Below, one piece after another: positions 1-14,122 of a stretch of DNA of 33,415 bases. Origin of the DNA: an uncultured Clostridia bacterium. GTDB taxonomy: Bacteria; Bacillota; Clostridia; Oscillospirales; Ruminococcaceae. A program made the position numbers and the translations under genes. How positions within the stretch are numbered: position 1 is the stretch's first letter; each line of letters starts with the position of its first letter. Below the pieces are notes generated by a model that worked only from the letters and a program-made list of their open reading frames with translations, was not told the origin of the DNA and made no database searches. The DNA lies in the NCBI GenBank assembly GCA_944386475.1, contig CALXBH010000055.1:1-33415 (forward strand), in the 5' to 3' direction.

Positions 1-1434
<1,434 letters not shown>

Positions 1435-1451
1435 GAAAGAAGGGGTCGTAA

Positions 1452-4982
<3,531 letters not shown>

Positions 4983-5010
4983 AAATAAGTCCATTACACT
5001 TTTATAGCAA

Positions 5011-5046
5011 AAAAGAGCCTGATGCAAAAAAGCATCAGGCTCTTTT
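5011..5046. terminator. Bidirectional terminator between rpoC and the Tim44-like gene
   Basis: A perfect 15-bp inverted repeat (5011-5025 with 5032-5046, loop of six A) has A-runs on the left and T-runs on the right. It can stop rpoBC transcription rightward and the convergent minus-strand gene leftward. Confidence 0.93.
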
Positions 5047-5055
5047 AAGCGGATA

Positions 5056-5790
5056 TTATACAAGATTTAAATCAAACTCATTTTTTTGCCGGATTTCATC
5101 TAACACCCAACGGTCGTTTTCCTTAATGAGCTTCCAGTATTCCACAAAGCTTTTGCTGGCGGTAGAGCCATCGGTAATCTGCATAGTGCAGTCATCGACG
5201 GTATAGTCGATCATTTTGGCTTTTAGATATACCCACATGACATCGTTGGCGTCGCCGGGAAGATCGTTGGCGAATACGGGAAGAGCTTCGATAATCCGCA
5301 TATTCCGCAGGATGTTCTTTTCGTGGCGGATGATCATCCACTGGGATCTTGAACTGTAATCTTCATAGAGAGACTGGCTCATAAAGTCTTTGGCGATATC
5401 CTGATTCCGTTCCATCCAGGCGTTTTGGACGGCGAAAAAAATGTCCTCGATTCGCTTTTGAAAGTCCTTGTAATCCCAGGAGGGGTCAACCTCAGCAAAT
5501 TGTTTCATGGCCTTTTTGGCTCGCCTGGCTTTGGCGTGAACTTTCAGGTAAAAGACCACGGCTCCTCCTGAAGCGGCAACGCCTATTAAGGTGTAAATGA
5601 TGATGGTGGAGACTGGATTGCTGCGGCGGTAACCGTATCCGCTGGTGTGGCTTCCACCCGTACTGCCGCCACCGCCGCCTCCACCACCACCGCCTCCTCC
5701 GGCTCGTGCGAGAGCGACGGTCAGCGGCAGGAAAACAGCGCAGAGCCCGGCAAGGCACCCGGCAAGTATTCTCCTTTTCCATTTTTTCAT
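5056..5790 (-). CDS. Membrane-anchored Tim44-like domain protein
   Basis: A 244-residue protein. Residues 1-30 form a signal-like segment (basic MKKWKRR, then a hydrophobic stretch). A run of 12 glycines with Ser/Thr/His follows at about 31-50. A second hydrophobic segment at about 60-82 (IIIYTLIGVAASGG) should span the membrane, and a basic stretch comes next (KVHAKARRAKKAMKQF). The C-terminal part (about 95-240) resembles the Tim44/MBA1 fold: a long helix, then an alpha+beta domain ending in YWKLIKENDRWVLDEI. Bacterial Tim44-like proteins of this layout are common but of unknown role; a scaffold or binding role at the membrane is inferred only. The gene is convergent with rpoC, shares its terminator, and lies on the opposite strand between rpoC and rpsL. 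The glycine run is encoded by a low-complexity CCG/CCT/CCA tract on the plus strand. Confidence 0.8.
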   Translation of the reverse strand: MKKWKRRILAGCLAGLCAVFLPLTVALARAGGGGGGGGGGGGSTGGSHTSGYGYRRSNPVSTIIIYTLIGVAASGGAVVFYLKVHAKARRAKKAMKQFAEVDPSWDYKDFQKRIEDIFFAVQNAWMERNQDIAKDFMSQSLYEDYSSRSQWMIIRHEKNILRNMRIIEALPVFANDLPGDANDVMWVYLKAKMIDYTVDDCTMQITDGSTASKSFVEYWKLIKENDRWVLDEIRQKNEFDLNLV

Positions 5791-5852
5791 AAAATCATTC
5801 CCCTCTGTTGTACTCTTGTAGAAAGAAGCTTTGAAAAGTTTTTGTTAAAAAT

Positions 5853-5881
5853 AGGATACAATAATCGGAGCAAGAAAGCAA
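5853..5881 (-). promoter_or_regulatory. Possible promoter of the Tim44-like gene
   Basis: Read on the minus strand, TTGCTT (5876-5881) and TATCCT (5853-5858) are separated by 17 bp and lie about 60 bp before the start codon. The match to the sigma-A consensus is moderate. Confidence 0.4.
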
Positions 5882-6029
5882 GCTGTTATAGGCTGTCTTT
5901 AAAAAAGTGCGGGGACATTTTGCAGCTTATGCTTCTGGTATTTTTTTCAAAGAACAGGGGGATTTCCTTCGCCTATTTATGCAGGATGATTAGCAAGAAC
6001 TTAAATTTACAAAAAATTCACAATTTTGC

Positions 6030-6058
6030 TTGACAAGGCTTCCGGCGGATGGTATAGT
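6030..6058 (+). promoter_or_regulatory. Sigma-A-type promoter of the rpsL operon
   Basis: TTGACA (6030-6035) and TATAGT (6053-6058) have a 17-bp spacer, a near-consensus promoter. It lies about 85 bp upstream of rpsL, as expected for a highly expressed ribosomal operon that is separated from rpoBC here. Confidence 0.85.
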
Positions 6059-6143
6059 GATAAAGCGTGCTTATATGTATCTGCGGTTGCACACTGCAAT
6101 TTGGCAGGGCATAAGCGGCAAAAAATATGTAAGGAGGTGCCAT

Positions 6144-6569
6144 ATGCCAACCTTTAACCAGCTCGTACGCAAAGGAAGAAAAGTGGTCGAGAAGAAATCG
6201 ACGGCTCCCGCCCTTTTGAAAGGCTATAACTCCATGAAAAAGACGGCGACCGATCAGAATTCTCCTCAAAAACGCGGTGTCTGCACAGCGGTCAGAACCA
6301 TGACCCCCAAAAAGCCGAACTCGGCGCTTCGTAAAGTTGCCCGTGTACGCTTGACCAACGGAACCGAGGTTACTTCTTATATCCCCGGTATCGGCCATAA
6401 CCTGCAGGAGCACAGCGTCGTTTTGATCCGTGGCGGACGTGTTAAGGACCTTCCCGGTGTGCGTTACCACATCATTCGCGGTACTTTGGATTCCCAGGGT
6501 GTTGCGGGAAGAAACCAGGGCCGTTCCAAATACGGTGCAAAACGTCCAAAAGCTGGTGCCTCAAAGTAG
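6144..6569 (+). CDS. rpsL: 30S ribosomal protein S12
   Basis: This is S12 (141 aa), the decoding-centre protein of the small subunit. The start is the ATG at 6144, preceded by AAGGAGG, giving the expected [12 protein letters not shown]. The conserved core [23 protein letters not shown] and [14 protein letters not shown] is intact. The lysines that change in streptomycin-resistant strains (in TPKKPNS and in RVKDLPG) are wild type. The N-terminal insertion around KGYNSMKK is the normal Firmicutes form. It is the first gene of the rpsL-rpsG-fusA-tuf (str) cluster and has its own promoter. Confidence 0.98.
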   Translation: MPTFNQLVRKGRKVVEKKSTAPALLKGYNSMKKTATDQNSPQKRGVCTAVRTMTPKKPNSALRKVARVRLTNGTEVTSYIPGIGHNLQEHSVVLIRGGRVKDLPGVRYHIIRGTLDSQGVAGRNQGRSKYGAKRPKAGASK

Positions 6570-6723
6570 GATAAAATTTCGTAACAGACATTTGTTAGTT
6601 GCGCTTAAAACAGCGGCTTTTTATAGATTTTCAGGATCTAGGATTTTGCCGTCTGCTTAGCCCAACGGAAGTTTTATCACTTTCGAGTACCGATGATATC
6701 ATTCTGTGAAGGAGGGAAGCGAA

Positions 6724-7194
6724 GTGCCAAGAAGAGGTAAAATTGCAAAACGTGACGTTTTGCCTGATCCGCTTTACAATTCCAAGTTGGTGACCCGCCT
6801 GATTAACAGCGTCATGCTGGACGGTAAGAAGGGTGTCGCTCAGAAAATCGTTTACGGTGCGTTTGACATTGTGAAGGAGAAAACCGGCCGCGAGGCTCTG
6901 GAGGTTTTCGAGGAAGCGATGGAAAACGTAATGCCCGTGCTGGAGGTTAAAGCCCGCCGTGTCGGTGGTGCTACCTATCAGGTCCCCATGGAAGTCCGTC
7001 CCGCCCGCCGGGAGACTTTGGGCCTGCGGTGGATTACTCTGTACTCCCGCCAGCGTAACGAGAAGACCATGAAAGAGCGTCTTGCCAACGAGATTCTGGA
7101 TGCAATCAACAGCACCGGCGGTGCCTTCAAGAAACGGGAAGACACCCACAAAATGGCTGAAGCGAACAGAGCGTTTGCACACTACAGATGGTAA
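6724..7194 (+). CDS. rpsG: 30S ribosomal protein S7
   Basis: S7 is 156 aa, the normal length. It nucleates assembly of the 16S rRNA 3' domain. The start is the GTG at 6724, with AAGGAGG 8 bp upstream at 6709-6715, giving [19 protein letters not shown]. Typical family segments are present, including [18 protein letters not shown] and the C-terminal [15 protein letters not shown]. It lies about 150 bp after rpsL with no convincing terminator between them, so it is probably cotranscribed. Confidence 0.97.
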   Translation: MPRRGKIAKRDVLPDPLYNSKLVTRLINSVMLDGKKGVAQKIVYGAFDIVKEKTGREALEVFEEAMENVMPVLEVKARRVGGATYQVPMEVRPARRETLGLRWITLYSRQRNEKTMKERLANEILDAINSTGGAFKKREDTHKMAEANRAFAHYRW

Positions 7195-7265
7195 CTCGTA
7201 TTCCAATGATGGTTTATTTTGGCGCAGATGCGGCATAATAAACTGGTTAATTGCCTGATTTGAGA

Positions 7266-7289
7266 GCATGGGCAGTTTTCTGCCCATGC
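7266..7289 (+). promoter_or_regulatory. Perfect hairpin in the rpsG-fusA intergenic region
   Basis: GCATGGGCAG (7266-7275), a TTTT loop and CTGCCCATGC (7280-7289) form a 10-bp perfect stem about 28 bp before the fusA start. Only a short T stretch follows, so it is more likely a processing, attenuation or stability element than a full terminator. Confidence 0.55.
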
Positions 7290-7317
7290 GTTTCCCGAAA
7301 AAGATGGAGGAAGATTT

Positions 7318-9402
7318 ATGCCAAGAGAAGTATCCCTGGAACTTACTCGTAACATTGGTATAATGGCTCACATCGACGCCGGTAAAACCACTACCACCGA
7401 GCGTATCTTGTTTTACACTGGTAAAACCCACAAGATCGGCGAAGTGCATGAGGGTGCGGCGACCATGGACTGGATGGAGCAGGAGCAGGAGCGTGGTATT
7501 ACTATTACCTCCGCTGCTACCACCGCCTACTGGAAGGGCCACCGTATCAATATTATCGATACTCCCGGGCACGTTGACTTTACCGTTGAGGTAGAGCGTT
7601 CTCTCCGTGTTCTGGACGGTTCCGTGACTGTTTTCTGTGCAAAAGGCGGCGTTGAGCCTCAGTCGGAGACAGTATGGCGTCAGGCGGATACCTATAAGGT
7701 TCCCCGTATGGCGTACGTCAACAAAATGGACATTATGGGCGCGAACTTCTATAACGTTGTCCAGATGATGCTGGACCGTTTGAAATGTAACGCTGTGCCG
7801 ATCCAGCTCCCCATCGGAGCGGAGGACACCTTCAAGGGCATCATCGACCTGGTGGAGATGAAAGCCTATGTTTACTATGATGAACTGGGCAAGGATATCC
7901 GGGTGGAAGAGATTCCCGACGACATGAAGGACAAGGCTGCAGATTATCATGCGAAGCTTTTGGAAGCGGTTGCAGAAACCGACGAAGAGCTCATGATGAA
8001 ATACCTGGAGGGTGAAGAGCTCACCATCGAGGAGATCAAGAGGGGAATCCGCAAGGCGACCATCGCCAATGAAATGGTCCCTGTTGTCTGCGGAACTTCT
8101 TATAAGAACAAAGGTGTTCAGAAGCTTCTGGATGCCATCATCGATTATATGCCTTCTCCGGTGGATGTTCCCCACATTAAAGGTACAAATCCCGAGACCG
8201 GCGAAGAGGAAGAGCGTCCTTCGTCCGACGAAGAACCTTTTGCGGCGTTGGCCTTTAAGATTATGACTGACCCGTTTGTTGGAAAACTCTGCTTCTTCCG
8301 GGTGTATTCCGGTACCCTGGACGCGGGCAGCAACGTTTATAACTCTTCCAAGGACAACAACGAGAGAATCGGCCGTATCCTGATGATGCACGCCAACTCC
8401 CGTAAGGACATTGAAACGGTTTACGCAGGCGATATCGCTGCGGCGGTGGGCCTTAAAAACACCACCACCGGCGACACCCTGTGCGACCCGAAACATCCGA
8501 TCATTCTGGAAAACATGGTGTTCCCCGAGCCGGTTATCAGCCTGGCTATCGAGCCTAAGACCAAAGCCGGTCAGGAAAAAATGGGTATTGCGCTGGCGAA
8601 GCTGGCGGAAGAAGACCCCACTTTCCGCACCTATACCAACGAGGAAACCGGCCAGACCATCATCAGCGGTATGGGCGAGCTCCATCTGGAGATTATCGTC
8701 GACCGTCTGCTGCGTGAATTCAAGGTGGAGGCTAACGTAGGCGCGCCTCAGGTCGCTTATAAAGAGACCATCACCGCCACCGCCGACGTGGATCACAAAT
8801 ATGCCCGTCAGTCCGGTGGTAAAGGTCAGTACGGCCATGTTAAGATCATTGTGGAACCCAACGAGTCCGGCAAGGGCTATGAGTTCATCAACAAGATCGT
8901 CGGCGGTGCGATCCCCAAGGAGTATATCCCTGCGGTCGACGCCGGTATCCAGGGAGCGATGCAGGCAGGCGTTTTGGCCGGCTATCCGGTTGTAGACGTG
9001 AAAGTAACCCTGTACGACGGCTCTTATCATGAGGTCGACTCCTCTGAAATGGCCTTTAAGATCGCCGCGTCTATGGCGTTTAAAGAGGCAATGCGCAAAG
9101 CGAAACCCGTTATCCTGGAACCGATCATGAAAGTGGTCGTCATCGTTCCGGAGGATTACATGGGCGACGTTATCGGCGACTTGAACTCCCGCCGCGGCCA
9201 GATCCAGGGTATGGAAGCCCGGACCGGCGCGCAGGAGATCAATGCGTTTGTTCCCCTTTCCGAGATGTTTGGATACTCCAACGACCTGCGGAGCAAAACC
9301 CAGGGCCGCGGTCAGTATTCTATGGAGCCCAGCCATTATATTGAGGTTCCCAAATCCATCGCGGAAGGCATCATGAACAGCCGCGCAAAAAATAATGATT
9401 AA
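7318..9402 (+). CDS. fusA: Elongation factor G
   Basis: EF-G (694 aa) is the GTPase that drives ribosomal translocation. The start is the ATG at 7318 after GGAGGAAG. GTPase motifs are in order: the P-loop [13 protein letters not shown] at about 17-29, the switch I region [11 protein letters not shown], the G3 motif DTPGHVDF, and the G4 motif NKMD. The C-terminal domains IV and V are intact, including [11 protein letters not shown] and the [20 protein letters not shown] segment near the end. It belongs to the str cluster between rpsG and tuf. It looks like canonical EF-G rather than a Tet(M)-type ribosomal protection protein. Confidence 0.98.
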   Translation: MPREVSLELTRNIGIMAHIDAGKTTTTERILFYTGKTHKIGEVHEGAATMDWMEQEQERGITITSAATTAYWKGHRINIIDTPGHVDFTVEVERSLRVLDGSVTVFCAKGGVEPQSETVWRQADTYKVPRMAYVNKMDIMGANFYNVVQMMLDRLKCNAVPIQLPIGAEDTFKGIIDLVEMKAYVYYDELGKDIRVEEIPDDMKDKAADYHAKLLEAVAETDEELMMKYLEGEELTIEEIKRGIRKATIANEMVPVVCGTSYKNKGVQKLLDAIIDYMPSPVDVPHIKGTNPETGEEEERPSSDEEPFAALAFKIMTDPFVGKLCFFRVYSGTLDAGSNVYNSSKDNNERIGRILMMHANSRKDIETVYAGDIAAAVGLKNTTTGDTLCDPKHPIILENMVFPEPVISLAIEPKTKAGQEKMGIALAKLAEEDPTFRTYTNEETGQTIISGMGELHLEIIVDRLLREFKVEANVGAPQVAYKETITATADVDHKYARQSGGKGQYGHVKIIVEPNESGKGYEFINKIVGGAIPKEYIPAVDAGIQGAMQAGVLAGYPVVDVKVTLYDGSYHEVDSSEMAFKIAASMAFKEAMRKAKPVILEPIMKVVVIVPEDYMGDVIGDLNSRRGQIQGMEARTGAQEINAFVPLSEMFGYSNDLRSKTQGRGQYSMEPSHYIEVPKSIAEGIMNSRAKNND

Positions 9403-9417
9403 TTCGAGCCAAAATGC

Positions 9418-9446
9418 TTGAATTTTCCGGCGATTACTGGTAAAAT
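9418..9446 (+). promoter_or_regulatory. Promoter for tuf
   Basis: TTGAAT (9418-9423) and TAAAAT (9441-9446) are separated by 17 bp in the fusA-tuf gap. This would allow extra tuf transcription independent of the upstream genes. Confidence 0.6.
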
Positions 9447-9501
9447 GATCTAGTAATCTTAGGTTTTAATCAACTGTTAAAATAAAAGGAGGAAACTTCC
9501 A

Positions 9502-10701
9502 ATGGCAAAAGCAAAATTCGAAAGAACTAAGCCCCATGTCAACATTGGTACCATTGGTCACGTTGACCATGGTAAAACCACTTTGACTGCTGCGATCACC
9601 AAGACTCTGGGCCTGAAAGGCGAAGCAGAGTACATGGCTTACGATCAGATCGACAAGGCTCCCGAAGAGAGAGAGCGTGGAATCACCATTAACACCGCTC
9701 ACGTTGAGTATGAGACCGAAAACCGTCACTATGCTCACGTTGACTGCCCCGGACATGCTGACTATGTTAAAAACATGATCACCGGTGCTGCTCAGATGGA
9801 CGGCGCGATCCTGGTTGTTGCGGCGACCGACGGTCCGATGGCTCAGACCAAAGAGCATCTGCTCCTTGCCCGTCAGGTTGGCGTTCCCTACATTGTTGTG
9901 TTCATGAACAAAGCGGATCAGGTTGACGACGAAGAGTATCTGGAGCTCGTCGAGATGGAAATCCGTGACACCCTGAACAAATACGAATTCCCCGGCGACG
10001 ATATCCCGATCATCAAGGGTTCTGCGCTGAAAGCTCTGGAAGCTCCCAACGATCTGAGCGATCCCGCTTATGCTCCTATCCTGGAGCTCATGGATGCGGT
10101 TGACAGCTACATCCCCACTCCTGAGAGAAAAGCGGATCTGCCCTTCCTGATGCCTGTTGAGGACGTCTTCACCATCACCGGCCGTGGTACTGTTGCCACC
10201 GGTAGAGTGGAAAGAGGTCAGCTCAACACCGGCGACGAGGTTGAGATCGTTGGTCTGAAAGACGAGAAAGCGAAAACCGTTGTTACCGGTATCGAGATGT
10301 TCCGTAAGATCCTGGATTACGCTGAGGCCGGCGACAACATCGGCGCTCTGCTCCGTGGTGTTCAGAGAGATGAGATCGAGCGCGGACAGGTTCTGTGCAA
10401 ACCCGGTTCCATCCATCCCCACACCAAATTCGAGGGCCAGGTTTACGTTCTGAAAAAAGAGGAAGGCGGACGCCACACTCCTTTCATGAACAACTATAGA
10501 CCTCAGTTCTATTTCAGAACCACCGACGTTACCGGTGTTATCACCCTGGAAGACGGCGTTGAGATGTGCATGCCTGGCGATAACGTTAAGATGGCTGTTG
10601 AGCTGATTACCCCCATCGCTATTGAAGAGGGTCTGCGTTTCGCTATCCGTGAAGGCGGCCGTACCGTTGGTTCTGGCGTTGTTACCAAGATCATCGAATA
10701 G
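9502..10701 (+). CDS. tuf: Elongation factor Tu
   Basis: EF-Tu (399 aa) delivers aminoacyl-tRNA to the ribosome. The start is the ATG at 9502 after AAAGGAGG. The P-loop GHVDHGKT is at 19-26, followed by [25 protein letters not shown] and NKADQVDD, then domains 2 and 3 ([13 protein letters not shown], the [12 protein letters not shown] region and [13 protein letters not shown] at the end). Codon use is more biased than in neighbouring genes, in line with very high expression. It closes the str cluster, and a strong terminator follows. Confidence 0.98.
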   Translation: MAKAKFERTKPHVNIGTIGHVDHGKTTLTAAITKTLGLKGEAEYMAYDQIDKAPEERERGITINTAHVEYETENRHYAHVDCPGHADYVKNMITGAAQMDGAILVVAATDGPMAQTKEHLLLARQVGVPYIVVFMNKADQVDDEEYLELVEMEIRDTLNKYEFPGDDIPIIKGSALKALEAPNDLSDPAYAPILELMDAVDSYIPTPERKADLPFLMPVEDVFTITGRGTVATGRVERGQLNTGDEVEIVGLKDEKAKTVVTGIEMFRKILDYAEAGDNIGALLRGVQRDEIERGQVLCKPGSIHPHTKFEGQVYVLKKEEGGRHTPFMNNYRPQFYFRTTDVTGVITLEDGVEMCMPGDNVKMAVELITPIAIEEGLRFAIREGGRTVGSGVVTKIIE

Positions 10702-10720
10702 TTTTTAGCCTATTTAAAAA

Positions 10721-10752
10721 CTGCTGTGGATTTTTCCACAGCAGTTTTTTTA
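10721..10752 (+). terminator. Terminator of the rpsL-rpsG-fusA-tuf cluster
   Basis: CTGCTGTGG (10721-10729) pairs with CCACAGCAG (10736-10744) across a short loop, followed at once by a run of T. It lies 20 bp after the tuf stop. Confidence 0.93.
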
Positions 10753-10879
10753 TATATAGCCTTGTGGTAAAATGAGGATGTTTTTAAAAGTAAGAAAAAT
10801 ATCCCACAAAAACAAAAAACGGCCAACCTTTTTTCCTTTCTTTTCACTATATAGCCAAACGGTACCGGAGATAATCAGT

Positions 10880-12499
10880 ATGAATCAGCAGCGAGCAGAT
10901 GCGATCGTCACGCAATACCTCCCTAAAATTTATGGATTTGCCCTAAAAAAGTCCTTCGGCTATGAAGAAGCGGAAGAACTCTGTGCGGACATTGTGAAGG
11001 AGGTATATGAATCCCTGTTAAAAGCAAAGGAGGTCCACAACCTGGACGGCTATATTTGGCGTATCAGCGAGCACGTATATGCCAAATATGTCTCCTCGGT
11101 AAAAAAGCATCAGGGGATCTCCCTGGACGGTGTTCATCTTTCCACCGAAGATGTCTACGATTTGGGGGAGGCGGCGGAAGAACTGCTGCGCTTGCGCCGT
11201 GAAATCGCCTTTCTTACCAAAACACGGCGGGAGGTTGTTTATTCATACTATTACGAGAACAAGTCGATCGCACAGATTGCCAAGGAACGAGGGATCCCCA
11301 CAGGCACGGTGAAATGGCACTTAAACAAAGCGCGCCATGAATTGAAAGAGGGGTTTTTTATGGAAAGGAAAATAGGAAAGCTGGGTATGAAGCCCATAAA
11401 AGCCATAGGGTTTGGCCACGACGGTGATCCAGGCCCAAACGGCGGTCCGGAATTTTATCTTGACGACCGTTTGAATCTCAATCTTGTTTACAGCGTGTAC
11501 CACGTCCCGCGGACAAAGGAAGAAATAGCCGAGGAACTGGGCGTCACTCCCGTTTTTATCGAGGACAGGATCGATTTTTTGGAAAGAAACGGTTTTTTAG
11601 TGCGGAAAGCGGGCGGCAAATTAACGACCTATGTCCGGTTTGAACCGGAGACCTATTCTTTGGAGCAGCGGGAAAGCTTCTTAAAGAAAAAATGGGAGAT
11701 CGCCCAGCTGCTGGCAAAGGATTATGCCCAGTCGGTCATCCAAGCCGTTTTGGATGTCAAGGACATTTATCTTCCTACCGGCAACCGGGAGCTTTTGGAG
11801 GCGGCGGCGGTTTTTTATGGCGTAGCCATGAAATGCCGGATAAGCACCAGCAGGGACACCTCCGTCTATCGCATCAAAACAACAGACGGCGGGGATTTTG
11901 TGGCTTGCATTGATATTGAGCAAACCCAGTCCGACAAGGATTATGTACCCTCGCTAAACCTCCCGTCCATGTGGACCTGCGGAAGCATGACCCGTGTTTC
12001 GGAAAAATATCCGGTTTCTTGCTGGTCGATTGATTCCAGGTATTGCTCCAGGAAAGGCCATTGGGAAAACAATTTAACGTCGGATTACGAGTATCTTTAT
12101 GAATTTATCACCGGCGCGATTGCGGATGACCGGGCCAATGAGGACAAATTTAAACGGCTGCGGGAGCGGAAGTTCCTTTCGGAGGACAACAAAGTCAATA
12201 TTATGGTGGTAAAAGGGAAGGCCGAAGAGTTCTTTGACAAAATCCCCCCACTGGATGAGAAACTAAAAAAGCGGTATTCCGGCTGTGCTTTGGAAAACGC
12301 CGAGATCATCGCCAGGGATTACCCGCCGCAGATGCGGGATCTTATTATCGATTGGGGCGTGGGCGGCTTTATCAGCAACACAGTCGCTTTAATGGTGCTG
12401 GATATCCTTTATGAGAACGGCACCTTTCAAAAGCTCACCGACCGGGAGCGGATCGCCTCAACCCTCCTGATGTTCAGCGATACCCTCCCGAAAGAGTAA
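10880..12499 (+). CDS. Sigma-70-like DNA-binding protein with a long C-terminal extension
   Basis: The start is the ATG at 10880, supported by GGAG 9 bp upstream; the frame stays open further upstream but that part has no protein-like character. The product is 539 aa. Residues 1-75 resemble sigma region 2 (RADAIVTQYLPKIYGFALKK, then NLDGYIWRISEHVYAKYV). Residues 105-160 resemble region 4 with a helix-turn-helix (NKSIAQIAKERGIPTGTVKW). ECF sigma factors usually end there, but this protein continues for about 375 residues. Residues 205-255 look like a second winged helix (TKEEIAEELGVTPVFIEDRI), and the rest is an unrecognised domain with several cysteines (SMWTCGSM, SCWSIDSRYCSRKGHW). No membrane segment is evident. 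It may be a ligand- or metal-sensing transcription regulator rather than a plain sigma factor; that is inference. It sits alone between two terminators. Confidence 0.75.
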   Translation: MNQQRADAIVTQYLPKIYGFALKKSFGYEEAEELCADIVKEVYESLLKAKEVHNLDGYIWRISEHVYAKYVSSVKKHQGISLDGVHLSTEDVYDLGEAAEELLRLRREIAFLTKTRREVVYSYYYENKSIAQIAKERGIPTGTVKWHLNKARHELKEGFFMERKIGKLGMKPIKAIGFGHDGDPGPNGGPEFYLDDRLNLNLVYSVYHVPRTKEEIAEELGVTPVFIEDRIDFLERNGFLVRKAGGKLTTYVRFEPETYSLEQRESFLKKKWEIAQLLAKDYAQSVIQAVLDVKDIYLPTGNRELLEAAAVFYGVAMKCRISTSRDTSVYRIKTTDGGDFVACIDIEQTQSDKDYVPSLNLPSMWTCGSMTRVSEKYPVSCWSIDSRYCSRKGHWENNLTSDYEYLYEFITGAIADDRANEDKFKRLRERKFLSEDNKVNIMVVKGKAEEFFDKIPPLDEKLKKRYSGCALENAEIIARDYPPQMRDLIIDWGVGGFISNTVALMVLDILYENGTFQKLTDRERIASTLLMFSDTLPKE

Positions 12500-12520
12500 G
12501 AGGCTTTATTTTTCCTGCAT

Positions 12521-12546
12521 CCCCGGGCCGGAAATCCGGCCCGGGG
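12521..12546 (+). terminator. GC-rich hairpin after the sigma-like gene
   Basis: A 12-bp perfect stem (12521-12532 with 12535-12546) starts 22 bp after the stop. The following T stretch is weak, so termination is likely but not certain. The gap from 12547 to 12793 otherwise shows no gene; an isolated TATAAT at 12692-12697 is the only promoter-like element. Confidence 0.65.
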
Positions 12547-12793
12547 GATAGCTTTTGGCGCCTTTCTTTAAAAGAGTCTGGCGCGCCTGTTTGAGCCTTT
12601 CGCCCCGAATCATGGGAATCATTGCTTTTTACGGTGGAATGTGATACCATGGGAATATTCCTGAAAAACGCATAAAATAGTTTACAATTGGTATAATAAT
12701 CTTTTGAATATACGATTTAACGACAAAATCTCCCTTTTACGGCCGTTTTCCATGATGGTAAGGAGAGGGGGCAAACGGTAAGGAGCGGACAAC

Positions 12794-13513
12794 ATGCCTC
12801 GTTTTTTTGTGGATGCTGTGGACGGCGAAACGGCTGTTATTGCCGGGGAGGATGCCAGGCATATCATCAAATCCCTGCGGATGCAGCTGGGGGAGCAGCT
12901 GACCCTCTGCGACGGGAAGGGGACGGACTACCATTGCGTGATCGATAAGATGGACGATGTAGTGCATCTGTCGGTGGTAAAATGTGAGCCCTGCCGGAGC
13001 GAGCCGGCTTTGAAAGCGGTTTTGTACCAGGCTCTGCCCAAAGGGGATAAAATGGAACTGATCGTCCAAAAAGCGGTGGAGCTGGGGGTGAACCGGATCG
13101 TCCCGGTGCTCACCGACCGCTGCATCTCCCGGCCGGATGGGAAGAGCATGGCTAAAAAACGGGAGCGCTATCAAAAAATTGCTCAGGAGGCTGCCAAGCA
13201 GTGCGGCCGGGGCGTGATCCCTACGGTGGAGGGGCTTTTGTCTTTTCAGGAGGCTTTACAGGATGCCGGCCAGTATGAGCGGCGGCTTTTATTTTACGAA
13301 CAGGGCGGGGAGGCGGTATCCGCCTTGGTGACGCCGGATACCCGGGAGATCGCCTTTTTTGTAGGCAGCGAAGGCGGCTTTACGCCGGAAGAGGCTGCCG
13401 CAGCACAGGAAAAGGGGATAACCCCTGCGACTTTGGGCCCGCGGATTTTACGATGTGAAACGGCGCCTATATGTGCTTTGGCTATTTTTATGAATATTAC
13501 AGGGGATATTTAG
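12794..13513 (+). CDS. rsmE: 16S rRNA (uracil-1498 N3)-methyltransferase
   Basis: RsmE (239 aa) methylates U1498 of 16S rRNA using S-adenosylmethionine. It is a SPOUT-class knotted methyltransferase. The N-terminal PUA-like part (MPRFFVDA, GEDARHIIKSLRMQLGE) is followed by the family segments LPKGDKMELIVQKAVELGV and QEAAKQCGRGVIPTV, and the knot/SAM-binding part has FFVGSEGGFTPEE and LGPRILRCETAP. The ribosome binding site is weak (AAGGAGCGG at about 12780). In many Firmicutes rsmE follows prmA; here it stands alone after the sigma-like gene, and prmA is not in the window. Confidence 0.95.
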   Translation: MPRFFVDAVDGETAVIAGEDARHIIKSLRMQLGEQLTLCDGKGTDYHCVIDKMDDVVHLSVVKCEPCRSEPALKAVLYQALPKGDKMELIVQKAVELGVNRIVPVLTDRCISRPDGKSMAKKRERYQKIAQEAAKQCGRGVIPTVEGLLSFQEALQDAGQYERRLLFYEQGGEAVSALVTPDTREIAFFVGSEGGFTPEEAAAAQEKGITPATLGPRILRCETAPICALAIFMNITGDI

Positions 13514-13524
13514 AAGAATATCTA

Positions 13525-13553
13525 TTGTAATATGAAGGATAAACGAGTATAAT
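13525..13553 (+). promoter_or_regulatory. Promoter for the small acidic membrane protein
   Basis: TTGTAA (13525-13530) and TATAAT (13548-13553) have a 17-bp spacer. They lie just after the rsmE stop and 34 bp before the next start codon. Confidence 0.75.
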
Positions 13554-13587
13554 AAAGGAAAAGATTAAGAGGAAAAGGAGTGATCTT

Positions 13588-13851
13588 ATGAAAAAGAAGG
13601 TATGGGTTTCCCTGTTGGCTGTTTTAACGGCATTAGTCGGAATTGCGGTCGTCGTGGCGGCCTTTTTGAGAAAAAAGGGCAAAAAGCTGAAAGACGATCT
13701 GGATTTTGACGAAAGCGTCTATTTTGAAGATGACGACGAGCAGCAGGATGATCTGCTCGATGACTATAGTAAAGAAGACTCTTTGGGAATTGGTGCCGAC
13801 GCCGGAATGGAGCCGGACGATGCCGATGACGAGGAAGAAGTTTCTGAGTAA
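13588..13851 (+). CDS. Small single-pass membrane protein with acidic tail
   Basis: An 87-residue protein of unknown function. The ATG at 13588 follows AAAAGGAG. Residues 1-4 are basic, and a hydrophobic helix follows at about 5-27 (VWVSLLAVLTALVGIAVVVA). Then comes a basic stop-transfer patch (RKKGKKLK) and a strongly acidic tail with many Asp and Glu, ending in DDEEEVSE. The charge pattern predicts an N-out/C-in helix anchor with a cytoplasmic acidic tail. It has its own promoter and terminator, so it is a monocistronic unit. Confidence 0.75.
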   Translation: MKKKVWVSLLAVLTALVGIAVVVAAFLRKKGKKLKDDLDFDESVYFEDDDEQQDDLLDDYSKEDSLGIGADAGMEPDDADDEEEVSE

Positions 13852-13875
13852 TCATACGGCATAAAAATAAAGTGA

Positions 13876-13909
13876 AGGGTGTCCTCCTTGCTGGAGGACG
13901 CCCTGTTTT
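13876..13909 (+). terminator. Terminator after the small membrane protein gene
   Basis: A 12-bp stem with one mismatch (13876-13887 with 13893-13904) is followed by GTTTTT. Confidence 0.88.
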
Positions 13910-13949
13910 TATGGTATACAGATACCAAAATATGCTATGAAGCGCATCC

Positions 13950-13992
13950 AAAATGGCCGCCGCAAAATATAAAATTTTGCGGCGGCCATTTT
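13950..13992. repeat. 19-bp perfect inverted repeat (hairpin element)
   Basis: The arm at 13950-13968 is the exact reverse complement of 13974-13992, with a 5-base loop. The core is GGCCGCCGC flanked by A/T runs, so it can act as a terminator in both directions, but it comes only about 45 bp after another complete terminator. The segment 13993-14099 shows no gene. Confidence 0.85.
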
Positions 13993-14099
13993 GACGTATT
14001 CGCTGTTATCCCATTTAATGCGCCAAATCACATCTTCCAGGCTGGGATCGTTATAAAATCGTTTGCGGAATGGCAGACAAAAATTTTTGGAAAGAAAAG

Positions 14100-14122
14100 C
14101 AGCGCTTTTTTATTTTGCGCTG
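14100..14122 (-). terminator. Possible terminator of the minus-strand secreted-protein gene
   Basis: CAGCGC (14100-14105) pairs with GCGCTG (14117-14122) directly after the minus-strand stop codon, and the minus strand then runs into T-rich sequence (GCTTTTCTTTCC). The stem is short. Confidence 0.5.

Noticed and set aside
6631-9336. 901-codon minus-strand open frame opposite rpsG and fusA
   Set aside because: It is an antisense shadow of highly conserved genes; no ribosome site or protein-like motif was seen.
7318-9402. Tet(M)-type ribosomal protection protein
   Set aside because: The sequence, length and position in the str cluster fit housekeeping EF-G.
12681-12697. Promoter for rsmE from TTTACA (12681) and TATAAT (12692)
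   Set aside because: The two elements are only 5 bp apart, which is not a workable spacing.
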